From assembly GCF_016907925.1 (NCBI RefSeq), contig NZ_JAFBCZ010000043.1, positions 1 through 43,217 of the forward strand: DNA of 43,217 bases. The letters run 5' to 3'. Shown here in pieces: positions 17,685-25,904 of this stretch; position 1 is the stretch's first letter; the number at the start of each line of letters is the position of its first letter. The position numbers and the translations under genes are program-made. The DNA comes from Herpetosiphon giganteus (GTDB lineage Bacteria; Chloroflexota; Chloroflexia; Chloroflexales; Herpetosiphonaceae). The notes beneath the pieces are model-generated. The model did no database searches, was not told the DNA's origin, and saw only the letters and a program-made list of their open reading frames with translations.

Positions 17685-17835
17685 GGACAGGGATCAGGAT
17701 TCAAGGATCAGTTGGTGGGGCTAGGAATCGGGTTTTAAGCAGAACAAAGAGCATACCGTGAGGGATCAGGATTCAAGAGCTAGGGATCAGGTTTTGGAAA
17801 TAGGAGCCTTCGTGCTCTTCGTAGATCGTTTTATA
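17685..17835. repeat. degenerate heptamer repeats between divergent genes
   Basis: Runs in a 7-bp phase are visible: GGGATCA, GGATTCA, AGGATCA near 17690, and again GGGATCA, GGATTCA, AGAGCTA, GGGATCA near 17762. A CTTCGTGCT-type nonamer stretch follows near 17810. The 17467-17940 gap therefore holds a plausible regulatory zone next to the siderophore operon and repeats in the middle; no gene is seen. Confidence 0.5.
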
Positions 17836-17940
17836 GCATTCCTGGTCAAAAAAATGAGGCCGATCGCATCTAAATCACTATACTATAATCGCTATGAGAC
17901 AAATGCCATTTTTTAGAAACATTTAATCCAGCGAGGGTGT

Positions 17941-20025
17941 ATGGGCAAAGTCGCTTGGATCACGTCAATTGATCAAGTACGGAGCAAGATAGCTGCAATT
18001 AAATGGCAGCAATATCGCCTATCAGGCAGCATTTTTATTGCAGTCTTTATGCTTCGCTGCTACAAGTTGGCAGCGCAAAGCCTCTGGTTTGATGAACTGA
18101 GCACATGGTGGGCTGTTTCACAGATGAGTTGGCTTGCTGGGTTTAAGCAACTTTGGGTTCCTCAAGCAGGCTATCCTTTATATCAACTCTTGCTTAAAAT
18201 ATGGATCTCACTGCTTGGCGACAATGAATGGGCATTACGCAGTTTTTCTGCCCTATCAGGCACGGTTGCTGTCATGATTATCACTCAAATCGGGCACCGA
18301 TTAAGCTTATCACGTTCATTCGTTTTCGGTTTAGTTGTGGTTGCACCATTGCCTTTATGGTATGCCCAAGAAAGCACAGCGTATAGTTTATTCTTTTGTA
18401 GCGCAGCCCTACTTGTGTTAAGCCTTATGCGGCTACTTGAAACACCAACAGCGCTTAAACTTGCGCAATCGCTTGGCGCTGGCTTGATCTGCCTGAGTAG
18501 TCATCGGCTTGGTAGCCTGCTAGGTATTGGTTGTCTTGTAGCAGGGTTGCTACGCTGGAGTCAACTCAATCGATTGCAAGCATTCAATAGACCAACAAGC
18601 AGCTATTGGCTAAACGGCGCGATCGTTGGGCTTAGTTTTTGCACCATCGGATTAATCGGCTATGGAGTCAAAATCTTTAGATTTGATAATCCCTTGGTTA
18701 GCCAATCGCATCGCCAAGCCACCCTTATTGATGCCCTTGAAATGACCATCTGGAGCTTTTCTACTAATCAAAATCCAGGGGCGTTTTCATGGGTTTGGCT
18801 GTTGCCAAGCCTTGGGCTTTTGAGTTGGGGTTTTATCAAACTACTACTGGATTGTCGAAACCATTGGCAAGCACAAACCTTGCTCTGTTTGATAATCGTG
18901 CCACTTGGCTTATTTGCAATCCTATTAGGTTGGACAAAACTCTATGAACCACGCTATATGCTTGGCCTCTACCCACTATGGATTCTCATCCTCGCGTATC
19001 CCTCGGTTAATCATTCAAAAAAGCAAAATAACGCTTCAGCAGTGGCTTTGAGCCTGCTTCAACGGGTGCAAGCACGCCAAATGCGCCTGCTGTACTCTAG
19101 CCTTGCGCTTGGTGTAATCGGGGTTAATATAGTGATGTTAATTGCACCAAAAACCGGATTATGGAGTAATAATCCAGTCCGCGAACAATATCGCGAAGCG
19201 ATTGACTATCTAGCCCATCAAATCCATCAAGATGATATTTTTATGGTACATCCAGGGTATTTAGGCTTGGCTTGGTTTTATTATGCCCCAAGGCTTAGCC
19301 CTGATCCGCTACCGCATCCATTAACATTTACTGAATTTGACCACCATACAACAACTGCTGCCAACATTGATGGTTATTTGCAAACATTTGGTCAGCAACG
19401 GTCTTTTTTGTTGATTGGGCCATTCCACGCCCGCACCATCGATCCATCTACAAACGATCAAGCATATGGAACAGTTGGCAGCTTTTATCAATCAGTCAAT
19501 TATTCATGGCAACCCTGTGGCCAACGCGATTTCTTAGGGGTTGCGATTCTTTGTAGCATCCAACCAGCCAGCAATCCAACCAATAGCAGTCTAGCAAGCC
19601 ATTCTCCCGTAACCTTCGGCCACCAGATCGTGTTACACAACTACCAGATAAAACCATTTGCAGGCACATTCAAGGCTGGCGGAAGCGTCCCAATCACACT
19701 CTTTTGGCAGTATAGCCAAGCGTTCTCCGAGCCTCACCAGTTAACGTTAGCACTGCGCCGAGTTGGATCTAACGATTTACAGGCATTTGAATGGGGCCTA
19801 TTGGCTCCAGCCGAATCACACAATCAACGATTGCTTGATCGACGGACAATCACTTTGTCTGATTATCGAAATGGGCAGCCATTAACCGCAGGTCGCTATG
19901 AAATTGTATTAATGATTCAACAAGCAACTATTGCACCTAATCCGATCTGGCTTACAGCCCAAAATGCCAATGGAATCCCAACGAACCAAGTCATTCTCGC
20001 GACGATCGATGTGAGTAATCCGTGA
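17941..20025 (+). CDS. GT-C family integral-membrane glycosyltransferase (GT39/ArnT-like)
   Basis: This 694-residue polytopic membrane protein probably uses a lipid-linked sugar to glycosylate a surface substrate. The first helix is followed by LWFDELSTWW (48-57); its acidic pair Asp51-Glu52 in the first outer loop is the GT-C catalytic signature. PLWYAQESTAYSL (138-150) matches the YxQEARxYSL pattern of the PMT/ArnT group, although Ala-Arg is replaced by Ser-Thr. About ten hydrophobic helices reach residue 410, then a 280-residue soluble outer domain follows, with a late beta-rich portion (VPITLFWQYSQAF). The ATG at 17941 follows GAGGGTGT closely. The stop overlaps the next gene by four bases (GTGA). 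The substrate is unknown. Confidence 0.8.
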   Translation: MGKVAWITSIDQVRSKIAAIKWQQYRLSGSIFIAVFMLRCYKLAAQSLWFDELSTWWAVSQMSWLAGFKQLWVPQAGYPLYQLLLKIWISLLGDNEWALRSFSALSGTVAVMIITQIGHRLSLSRSFVFGLVVVAPLPLWYAQESTAYSLFFCSAALLVLSLMRLLETPTALKLAQSLGAGLICLSSHRLGSLLGIGCLVAGLLRWSQLNRLQAFNRPTSSYWLNGAIVGLSFCTIGLIGYGVKIFRFDNPLVSQSHRQATLIDALEMTIWSFSTNQNPGAFSWVWLLPSLGLLSWGFIKLLLDCRNHWQAQTLLCLIIVPLGLFAILLGWTKLYEPRYMLGLYPLWILILAYPSVNHSKKQNNASAVALSLLQRVQARQMRLLYSSLALGVIGVNIVMLIAPKTGLWSNNPVREQYREAIDYLAHQIHQDDIFMVHPGYLGLAWFYYAPRLSPDPLPHPLTFTEFDHHTTTAANIDGYLQTFGQQRSFLLIGPFHARTIDPSTNDQAYGTVGSFYQSVNYSWQPCGQRDFLGVAILCSIQPASNPTNSSLASHSPVTFGHQIVLHNYQIKPFAGTFKAGGSVPITLFWQYSQAFSEPHQLTLALRRVGSNDLQAFEWGLLAPAESHNQRLLDRRTITLSDYRNGQPLTAGRYEIVLMIQQATIAPNPIWLTAQNANGIPTNQVILATIDVSNP

Positions 20026-21359
20026 TCAGAAAGAAGCTAAGGATGAAAAAAGTTTTTGCTAGTCTTGGGATTATGCTGCTCCTCCTTGGTATGCAAGCAC
20101 GATTTTCAAGCATACAAACAGCGCCAGATCTACCAATGCAGGCATTCAAACAACCAAACTTCTGTCAGCCAGCAACGCCATCAACATGTGGTCAATTACG
20201 GATCGATGGTTCAGGATTCTATGATCAGTATGGCCCGTGGGTCATGCATGGGGTGCAGTTTTTCCTGCCGCAATATGGGATTAATGGACGAACATTTTGG
20301 GATGCTGAATACAACCAAGCAACCCAAAATAGTTCGCTTGATTATTGGCTTGGAAGAAGCCAACAAGCGCTGTATGCCAATTTGCTGCGAATTTTTGTTG
20401 ATTTACCAGTCGCTACGAGCCAGCAGGTGGTTACCCCAACGAGCTATGCGACACTCTACGATTTTGCCAGTCGGGCGAATGCTCGTGGCATGCGGTTGGG
20501 CATATCAATCCACAATAGCGATGAATGGATATTAACCAGCATCCAACAACAGTGGATTGAAGGCATGCTTTCCTATTTTTTAGAACGCGATAGCCTAGCT
20601 ATGGTGGCGTATATTAACCTTGATAATGAAATCAATAATTATTGCGATCCACAGCATCGACGTGATTGCCTCGCAAATCCAAATCAGGCATATCTTAATC
20701 AAGCCATCGATTGGATTCGCCAAACCAGAGCGCTAATCAAAGCGCGTACACCGCAAATGCTTATCACTGTTGGAATGTCGACCGAACTAACAGCAATAGC
20801 ACCCAAAGGTGGGGTTGCTAATTATTTTCTGCGCGATCAGCATAGTGTTAGTTTGGCAAGTTTGATCGATTTTTTAGCACCGCACAATTATGGTGGCCGC
20901 GGTATTGAATTACTCTCCAGCATTCGTGAGTACGGCTATCGTGGCCCGGTTGTGCTCGAAGAATATGGCTTTCCAACCGATCCCTTTCCTGGCAGTGTCC
21001 ATTGGACAGAAGGGCCTGCCATTTGTCGAATTAATCCACTGCTTGCAGCCTGCTTTGAAACCGCCCCCTTCTATGTCGAAACCAATCTCAATGCCTTGCG
21101 CCAAGCTGATTATGCAGGAGGAGTTGCTTGGATGCTTGCTGATATTCAAGAAAAGGAACTTCCAACTGCGTGTGATGGGCATTCAATTCCATCAGATTTA
21201 TGGACTGGATTGTTTGCGGTTGGCGGCCAGTATTGCAATGGCGGAACGCTGACACACGAATTTGGTCGGCCTAAAGCAACCGCAACGCGCGTCTGCTTTT
21301 ATCACATAAATAATCTTGAACTTTGTTTGCAGCATGGAGCGTTTACAATCCAACCTTAA
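20022..21359 (+). CDS. secreted glycoside hydrolase, clan GH-A (GH5-like)
   Basis: This 445-residue exported protein has a basic N-terminus and hydrophobic core (about 8-24), then a TIM-barrel hydrolase. LRIDGSGFYDQYGPWVMHGVQFF (from 59) is the usual first strand. LDNEINNY places the likely acid/base at Glu203, and PVVLEEYGFP places the likely nucleophile at Glu314; APHNYGG near 287 fits a substrate-site loop. Family assignment within clan GH-A is uncertain. The GTG start at 20022 overlaps the glycosyltransferase stop (GTGA). An ATG at 20043 would also leave an intact signal peptide, but AAGG touches it. Coupling suggests the hydrolase trims or remodels the glycan made with its neighbour. Confidence 0.78.
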   Translation: MIRKKLRMKKVFASLGIMLLLLGMQARFSSIQTAPDLPMQAFKQPNFCQPATPSTCGQLRIDGSGFYDQYGPWVMHGVQFFLPQYGINGRTFWDAEYNQATQNSSLDYWLGRSQQALYANLLRIFVDLPVATSQQVVTPTSYATLYDFASRANARGMRLGISIHNSDEWILTSIQQQWIEGMLSYFLERDSLAMVAYINLDNEINNYCDPQHRRDCLANPNQAYLNQAIDWIRQTRALIKARTPQMLITVGMSTELTAIAPKGGVANYFLRDQHSVSLASLIDFLAPHNYGGRGIELLSSIREYGYRGPVVLEEYGFPTDPFPGSVHWTEGPAICRINPLLAACFETAPFYVETNLNALRQADYAGGVAWMLADIQEKELPTACDGHSIPSDLWTGLFAVGGQYCNGGTLTHEFGRPKATATRVCFYHINNLELCLQHGAFTIQP

Positions 21360-23238
21360 AAGCCGCCCAATAGGGCAGAAGTGTACTAATCAAGGCCATA
21401 CTTGCAAACAACCCTATAAAAACACTCAGCCCAACCAAGCCTTGGCGGCGGAGATGTGGTGGGAGCAAGCTACCCAATCCCACCACCAATATGATCACTG
21501 ATGGAACAACCGCAACAAACGTATAACGCCCAAAACTCCAGATAAACGCCCCTTGAATCGGTTGTAAATGCACTCGCAGAAAGGCCATACTCCAGCCCAA
21601 CCCTACAGCCCAGCAACCCATCCACCAAGCCAAACGCTGGATCTGATCGCGATCGCTTGGAATTCGCCTAGCGAATTGATAGCTTTGGCGGATAGCGCCG
21701 GCTAAACCAAACCCAACCAATAAGCCAATTGCCGTAAACCAGCCTGCTGAAACACTGATTTCCCCCCAGCCAAAGATGCCCCAAAAGCCTTGAAATAGGG
21801 CTAGCCCTTGGCGTGGATAGACAGCCCTAATCCATTGTGGGTTAACCGCTTTTTCCATCATGCGATCAATATTTTGAGCATTAACATGGCGCGCCGTTAT
21901 CCCACTAATCGCGCTTGGCACACGCGGAATTAGCAACTCTGCATCGCTATTGCGTAAAAAGTTTTGCGGCACGCCTTGGTCAAGCAGGGCTTTTTCAAGC
22001 TCGCCATCAGGAATGCTATCGTCGCCCGGAGCATAGCCTACAATCAGCGCCAGCGAATCATAAAAGACGGTAGCTTGACTCAATGGCCCACTTAAGCGCA
22101 CAGCAAGATAGGTGGTATTGGTTGGGATGCGTGTCGTAATTGAGACATATTTCCACGTTGTTCCAAAATAGATGCTATCTTGCACGACCGTTTGGTTATA
22201 TTGGAGGGCTGGTGTAAAGCCGAGGATTTCCTCGCGATCAGTGCGCATCCAGCCACTCAACGTCAGCACTTGACCAGCAAGCTCTTTTCGTAAGAACGGC
22301 GCAATCTCTTGTTCGAGCATTGGGCCAGGCCCATCAACAGGCCGAGCAAGCTGAAAAGCAGCAGCCCCGCGCCGAACAATAGTTGTCGATTGCAGCTCAA
22401 AGCCTGGTTCTGAATTCGCTGCAACGCTTGTCCAAGCAGCTAATTTACTAGGCAGAACCCGACTTGCCCCATAGCAACTAAGCCCCAAACCAACCGCCAA
22501 CGCAGCCCCGATCCGCCAACGAGAGGGCGGCGGCAAACTCATCAGCCAGCCTAACGGCACAATCAGGGCAAATGGAACAAGCATTCGTTTAACATTCCAT
22601 GCTAACAGCATCAAACCAAGCCCAACCAACAGCCAGCGCCAACTTGGCCGTTGGGCAAAACGTAGGCTCGCCGCAAATAGCCAAACTGCCACCAGATTGG
22701 CCAAAACATCGCTATTAACGCTACTCATCGTATCAGCAAGGGCTGGGTTAAAGGCCAAACTAGCAAGGATTGCCCACCGAACTTCACTAGCAAGTTGCAG
22801 CATGGAAACAAGCCGAATACCGCTATAAAAAAAGAGGGTTGCCAACAGCACACTAAGCATGCGAACAGCGCGTAATTGATCAACCACCGGTTTTGATTGG
22901 AAGGGCTGCGTGAGAGTTGCTGCAAGCCAATAATAGAACGCAGGATGGGTTCGTTCATTAAAGCCAAGCGATAATTCAGGATCATCAAGCTCAAACGGTT
23001 CAAGCTCAGTCCGCGGCGAGGCAAAAAAGCCCTCTTCAAGCATTGAAGCAGCAATTGCCTGCCGCAGGCCACGATCGTGTACATCTAGACTCGGGATTTG
23101 GCCAAGCTCGCGAATAAGTGCTATATACTCAAAATGGGTTGGCTCGTCATAGTGTTGCCAGGGTGGAGCAAGAATCGCATAGAGTAATACATGCCCCACC
23201 CAAAGCAGCAACATGAGCGCATCGATGTATTTACGCAT
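21343..23238 (-). CDS. DUF2142-type polytopic membrane protein, putative glycosyltransferase
   Basis: This 631-residue membrane protein has about ten to twelve hydrophobic helices. APPWQHYDEPTHFEY (24-38) in the first outer loop and NERTHPAFYYWLAA near residue 95 match the DUF2142 family, whose acidic pair (Asp31-Glu32) and layout recall GT-C glycosyltransferases. A large soluble insert (about 265-470) lies outside. The start is at 23238 with a poor ribosome-binding site, but it follows the 48-residue gene by seven bases, so re-initiation is likely. The 3' end overlaps the convergent hydrolase gene by 17 bases, leaving no room for a terminator. Confidence 0.75.
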   Translation of the reverse strand: MRKYIDALMLLLWVGHVLLYAILAPPWQHYDEPTHFEYIALIRELGQIPSLDVHDRGLRQAIAASMLEEGFFASPRTELEPFELDDPELSLGFNERTHPAFYYWLAATLTQPFQSKPVVDQLRAVRMLSVLLATLFFYSGIRLVSMLQLASEVRWAILASLAFNPALADTMSSVNSDVLANLVAVWLFAASLRFAQRPSWRWLLVGLGLMLLAWNVKRMLVPFALIVPLGWLMSLPPPSRWRIGAALAVGLGLSCYGASRVLPSKLAAWTSVAANSEPGFELQSTTIVRRGAAAFQLARPVDGPGPMLEQEIAPFLRKELAGQVLTLSGWMRTDREEILGFTPALQYNQTVVQDSIYFGTTWKYVSITTRIPTNTTYLAVRLSGPLSQATVFYDSLALIVGYAPGDDSIPDGELEKALLDQGVPQNFLRNSDAELLIPRVPSAISGITARHVNAQNIDRMMEKAVNPQWIRAVYPRQGLALFQGFWGIFGWGEISVSAGWFTAIGLLVGFGLAGAIRQSYQFARRIPSDRDQIQRLAWWMGCWAVGLGWSMAFLRVHLQPIQGAFIWSFGRYTFVAVVPSVIILVVGLGSLLPPHLRRQGLVGLSVFIGLFASMALISTLLPYWAAFKVGL

Positions 23239-23245
23239 AGCCAGT

Positions 23246-23392
23246 TTATTTAAATGAGATTGGTAGATAGGCGTAATAGCGACTCAAAACTGGTTCAATT
23301 GGAGTGACGAAAAAAACAATTGCCACCAAGATCGTTACCATCAACAATGAAAACCACCAGCGCCGGACAAATCGATCAATAATTGCAGCCAT
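23246..23392 (-). CDS. 48-residue single-pass membrane protein
   Basis: This short gene has an ATG at 23392 preceded by a full AAGGAG six bases upstream. The peptide starts MAAIIDRFVRRWW, then has one hydrophobic helix (about 14-30), then PIEPVLSRYYAYLPISFK. Arg/Lys before the helix predicts an inside N-terminus. It lies 45 bases after the CAP-domain gene and 7 bases before the DUF2142 gene, all co-directional. I do not recognise it; it may be a small partner of the membrane glycosyltransferase-like protein. Confidence 0.75.
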   Translation of the reverse strand: MAAIIDRFVRRWWFSLLMVTILVAIVFFVTPIEPVLSRYYAYLPISFK

Positions 23393-23437
23393 AGATTCTC
23401 CTTGCAATACCACCATTCACGCAATCCAAAGTTAAGC

Positions 23438-24817
23438 CTAGCGGCGACTGGTTGTAAATGTCCAACGGCTATCGAACGGGATATTCTCATAGCTTCCAGT
23501 AACCTGCACCGTAATTCGGCTGTTTGCTGGCAACGGATTGGTCGGCAACAAAAGTACCCCTTTATGCCCAGCAGGCAGATCCGTGCTTGCAGAATGGGCA
23601 ATTTGAACTCCATTGCTCGTTTCAATTTTCGTGCTGCTGATAATTGGATTGTCCCCAAAGTAGCGCCAACTTAGGGTAATTGGATACTTGCTTGGCGGAA
23701 TAAAGCGCTCAGTATCAGCAGGATAGCGAATTGGCCAACCAGCGTACGTTTCATCTGCATCCATTGCGGTGCGTGAAAGCACATCAAGGCCTGCTGCCGA
23801 GGTTCCATTTTCAGCCCGATAGAAACCAAAGCCAAAAACCGGTGTTGTTGGGTAGAGCAACCACAGTCGATGCCCAGGTGAGGACATCCAACCCTCAACC
23901 GAATCAACTTCCGTCCAGCCTGCGCCACTGCCAAGCCAAGCGTTGCCATTGCTGCCACAAATTTGGCCAGCAGGCGAGGCCCATGGCAAACTTGGGTCTT
24001 GATCATGGGTCAGGTGACGATTTTCGGCCATATAGCGGGCATGCTGAAAACAATTGTCATTGAGCACCGTATCTTCGGCAACTGGCGCTAAACCTGCATT
24101 GGCCCGATAGAAATTGACAGCCTCAAGCCAGCCTTGGGGTTGAGGCGGCGGTGGCCCCAAAATTTCACTGCCGAGCAAGCCAAGCAAAACCTTAAATTGA
24201 TCAGCATTATTGGGATGCCACTCAAAACGAGCACGCTCAAACCACTGGGTCACTACCGTATCGCCACTGGCATTGGTTTCCATTTTTGGTTCAGTCAGTG
24301 GCAAGCCAAACAGTTGCAACGAGCGCTCATAGGCATTTAAGCCAGCAATGGTGAGACCATGGTTCTCCCAGTAGCTGCGAAAGCCCAGGCCTGCTTGTTG
24401 GTCGCAAAGATTATGCCCAGTTTGTTCAAACCATAAGCATCCATCACGTGGGCCTGCTTCACGGCCTTCGGCAAATGGGTCACGGCCAAGTTGCTGCAAG
24501 CGATCTTTGCCAAGCAGCCCCAGCAAAATCACATACGGCGTTCCTGCGTTCTCAGGATGCCATTCCAACCGATTGCGCTCAAACCATTGGGTAAGATACT
24601 GTTGGCCAGTATCAGCATTGGTTTCGTTATCAGCCCATGTAATTGGGTATCCAAACACCGCAAGTCCACCGTTGGTTTCCCAATAGGCGTTAAAACTTGC
24701 ATCAATACAATAGGCCGATTGTTCTGAGGGGAAGCATTGTTCCCGGGCAGCAACTGCCTGAATTGGCCACAAGCTTAAACTAAACAAGCAGATTAATCCC
24801 CAGCGTAGCTTCTGCAT
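23438..24817 (-). CDS. secreted CAP (SCP/PR1) domain protein with two wall-type repeats
   Basis: This 459-residue exported protein has a signal peptide (about 1-23, cleaved near AVAA). Two copies of an approximately 80-residue repeat follow (about 27-105 and 125-215), each with an F..YW start, GYPI or GLPL in the middle, QWFER.R.EWHP.NA, and a VLLGLLG end. A CAP domain (about 230-360) begins EAVNFYRANAGLAPV and includes the NRHLTHD and SSPGHRLWLL motifs. A beta-rich C-terminal domain with the ITLSWRYFGDNP pattern (about 375-459) resembles a Big-type fold. The AAGGAG site eight bases before the ATG is good. The same repeat occurs in the adjacent transpeptidase, suggesting a shared envelope target. 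The exact biochemical activity of bacterial CAP domains is usually unknown. Confidence 0.85.
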   Translation of the reverse strand: MQKLRWGLICLFSLSLWPIQAVAAREQCFPSEQSAYCIDASFNAYWETNGGLAVFGYPITWADNETNADTGQQYLTQWFERNRLEWHPENAGTPYVILLGLLGKDRLQQLGRDPFAEGREAGPRDGCLWFEQTGHNLCDQQAGLGFRSYWENHGLTIAGLNAYERSLQLFGLPLTEPKMETNASGDTVVTQWFERARFEWHPNNADQFKVLLGLLGSEILGPPPPQPQGWLEAVNFYRANAGLAPVAEDTVLNDNCFQHARYMAENRHLTHDQDPSLPWASPAGQICGSNGNAWLGSGAGWTEVDSVEGWMSSPGHRLWLLYPTTPVFGFGFYRAENGTSAAGLDVLSRTAMDADETYAGWPIRYPADTERFIPPSKYPITLSWRYFGDNPIISSTKIETSNGVQIAHSASTDLPAGHKGVLLLPTNPLPANSRITVQVTGSYENIPFDSRWTFTTSRR

Positions 24818-24848
24818 TATCTACTCCTTCTGATCAATCCATAACGAT

Positions 24849-25895
24849 TTATGGATCAACGATTACCGCTGTGCCAGTGCGATCAGTCCAGTTATAGAGC
24901 CATTCAGCTTCGGCTAAAGCAAGGTTGATACAGCCATGCGAGCGACGAGTGCCAAAATCTGCATGCCAATAGGTGCCATGAATCGCCCAATCGCGGTAGA
25001 AAAATTGGACAAATGGCACAGCGCTCGTATTCCACGATTCACCACGCTCGCTGCTTTGCATATCTTTTTCCCACCATTTTTGATACACCAGAAAGCTGCC
25101 ACTGACGGTCTCAAAGCCTGGTTTGCCAATCGCAATTGGGGCAGTCAAGACCTTCAAATCGGCTTCGTAGGCTTCAAGCGTATAGTTCGTCAACGAGACC
25201 TTGATCGTTTGGGGCCAAAGCTGAGGCGACCACGTAGGCACCGCTTGACGCTGTGGCACTGCGTCGAGCATCAGGCCATTGAGCTGAGCCACTTGGCGGC
25301 CAACCGCACTCGGAATAATTTCATATAACGGATCAAGATCGATCGCCTTAAGTTGCGCATAGGCTAGCCACAATGGTTTTAAGGCTTCTGGATGATATTC
25401 TAAGCGGCCTCGTTCAAACCATTGAACAAGCATTCCAGCTTCATTGGTTGGCTCTGCAATCGGATAGCCAAGGAATTGAAGCCCTGCAGAACGCTGCCAA
25501 AATTCGCGAAATTCACCCTGTAGCGTATGGCCAGTTTCAGGAATAGCGATCACACTTGGATCAGCGCTGACCGCAACCGGCGGCGTAGCCATGCCTAGCT
25601 CGCGACCTAAAAGCCCAAGCAATACCTGATTGTGCTCAGCATGAAATTCAAGCCGAGCGCGTTCAAAATATTGCACAGGGCGATTATGCTCAATAATTTG
25701 TTCCGTAATTGGATAGCCAAGCCGTGTTACTTGACCATGCGCACGCCAGTAGCTCAAGAATCCAAACTGATCATCAACATGATGGCCAGTTTGCGCAAAA
25801 TAAACAGCTTGAACTGATGGTTCCACCGCATAAGCCGAGCGATTAATCAAGAGCAGTGCGATCAGGAGCAGCAAACGAGGAATCAACAAGCGCAT
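24849..25895 (-). CDS. L,D-transpeptidase (YkuD) with two wall-type repeats
   Basis: This exported peptidoglycan-crosslinking or anchoring enzyme has 348 residues. After a signal peptide (1-23) come two repeats (about 29-105 and 119-185), each ending QYFERARLEFH or QWFERGRLEYHPE and with a GYPI core, like those of the neighbouring CAP protein. The YkuD catalytic domain (about 225-348) carries HGTYWHADFGTRRSHGC (306-322) with nucleophile Cys322. The ribosome-binding site is a perfect AGGAGG six bases before the ATG. The start follows the preceding gene by nine bases. The family usually forms 3-3 crosslinks or attaches proteins to the wall. The repeats may guide it to its substrate, which is inference. 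Confidence 0.9.
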   Translation of the reverse strand: MRLLIPRLLLLIALLLINRSAYAVEPSVQAVYFAQTGHHVDDQFGFLSYWRAHGQVTRLGYPITEQIIEHNRPVQYFERARLEFHAEHNQVLLGLLGRELGMATPPVAVSADPSVIAIPETGHTLQGEFREFWQRSAGLQFLGYPIAEPTNEAGMLVQWFERGRLEYHPEALKPLWLAYAQLKAIDLDPLYEIIPSAVGRQVAQLNGLMLDAVPQRQAVPTWSPQLWPQTIKVSLTNYTLEAYEADLKVLTAPIAIGKPGFETVSGSFLVYQKWWEKDMQSSERGESWNTSAVPFVQFFYRDWAIHGTYWHADFGTRRSHGCINLALAEAEWLYNWTDRTGTAVIVDP

Positions 25896-25904
25896 TGGAA
25901 CCTC

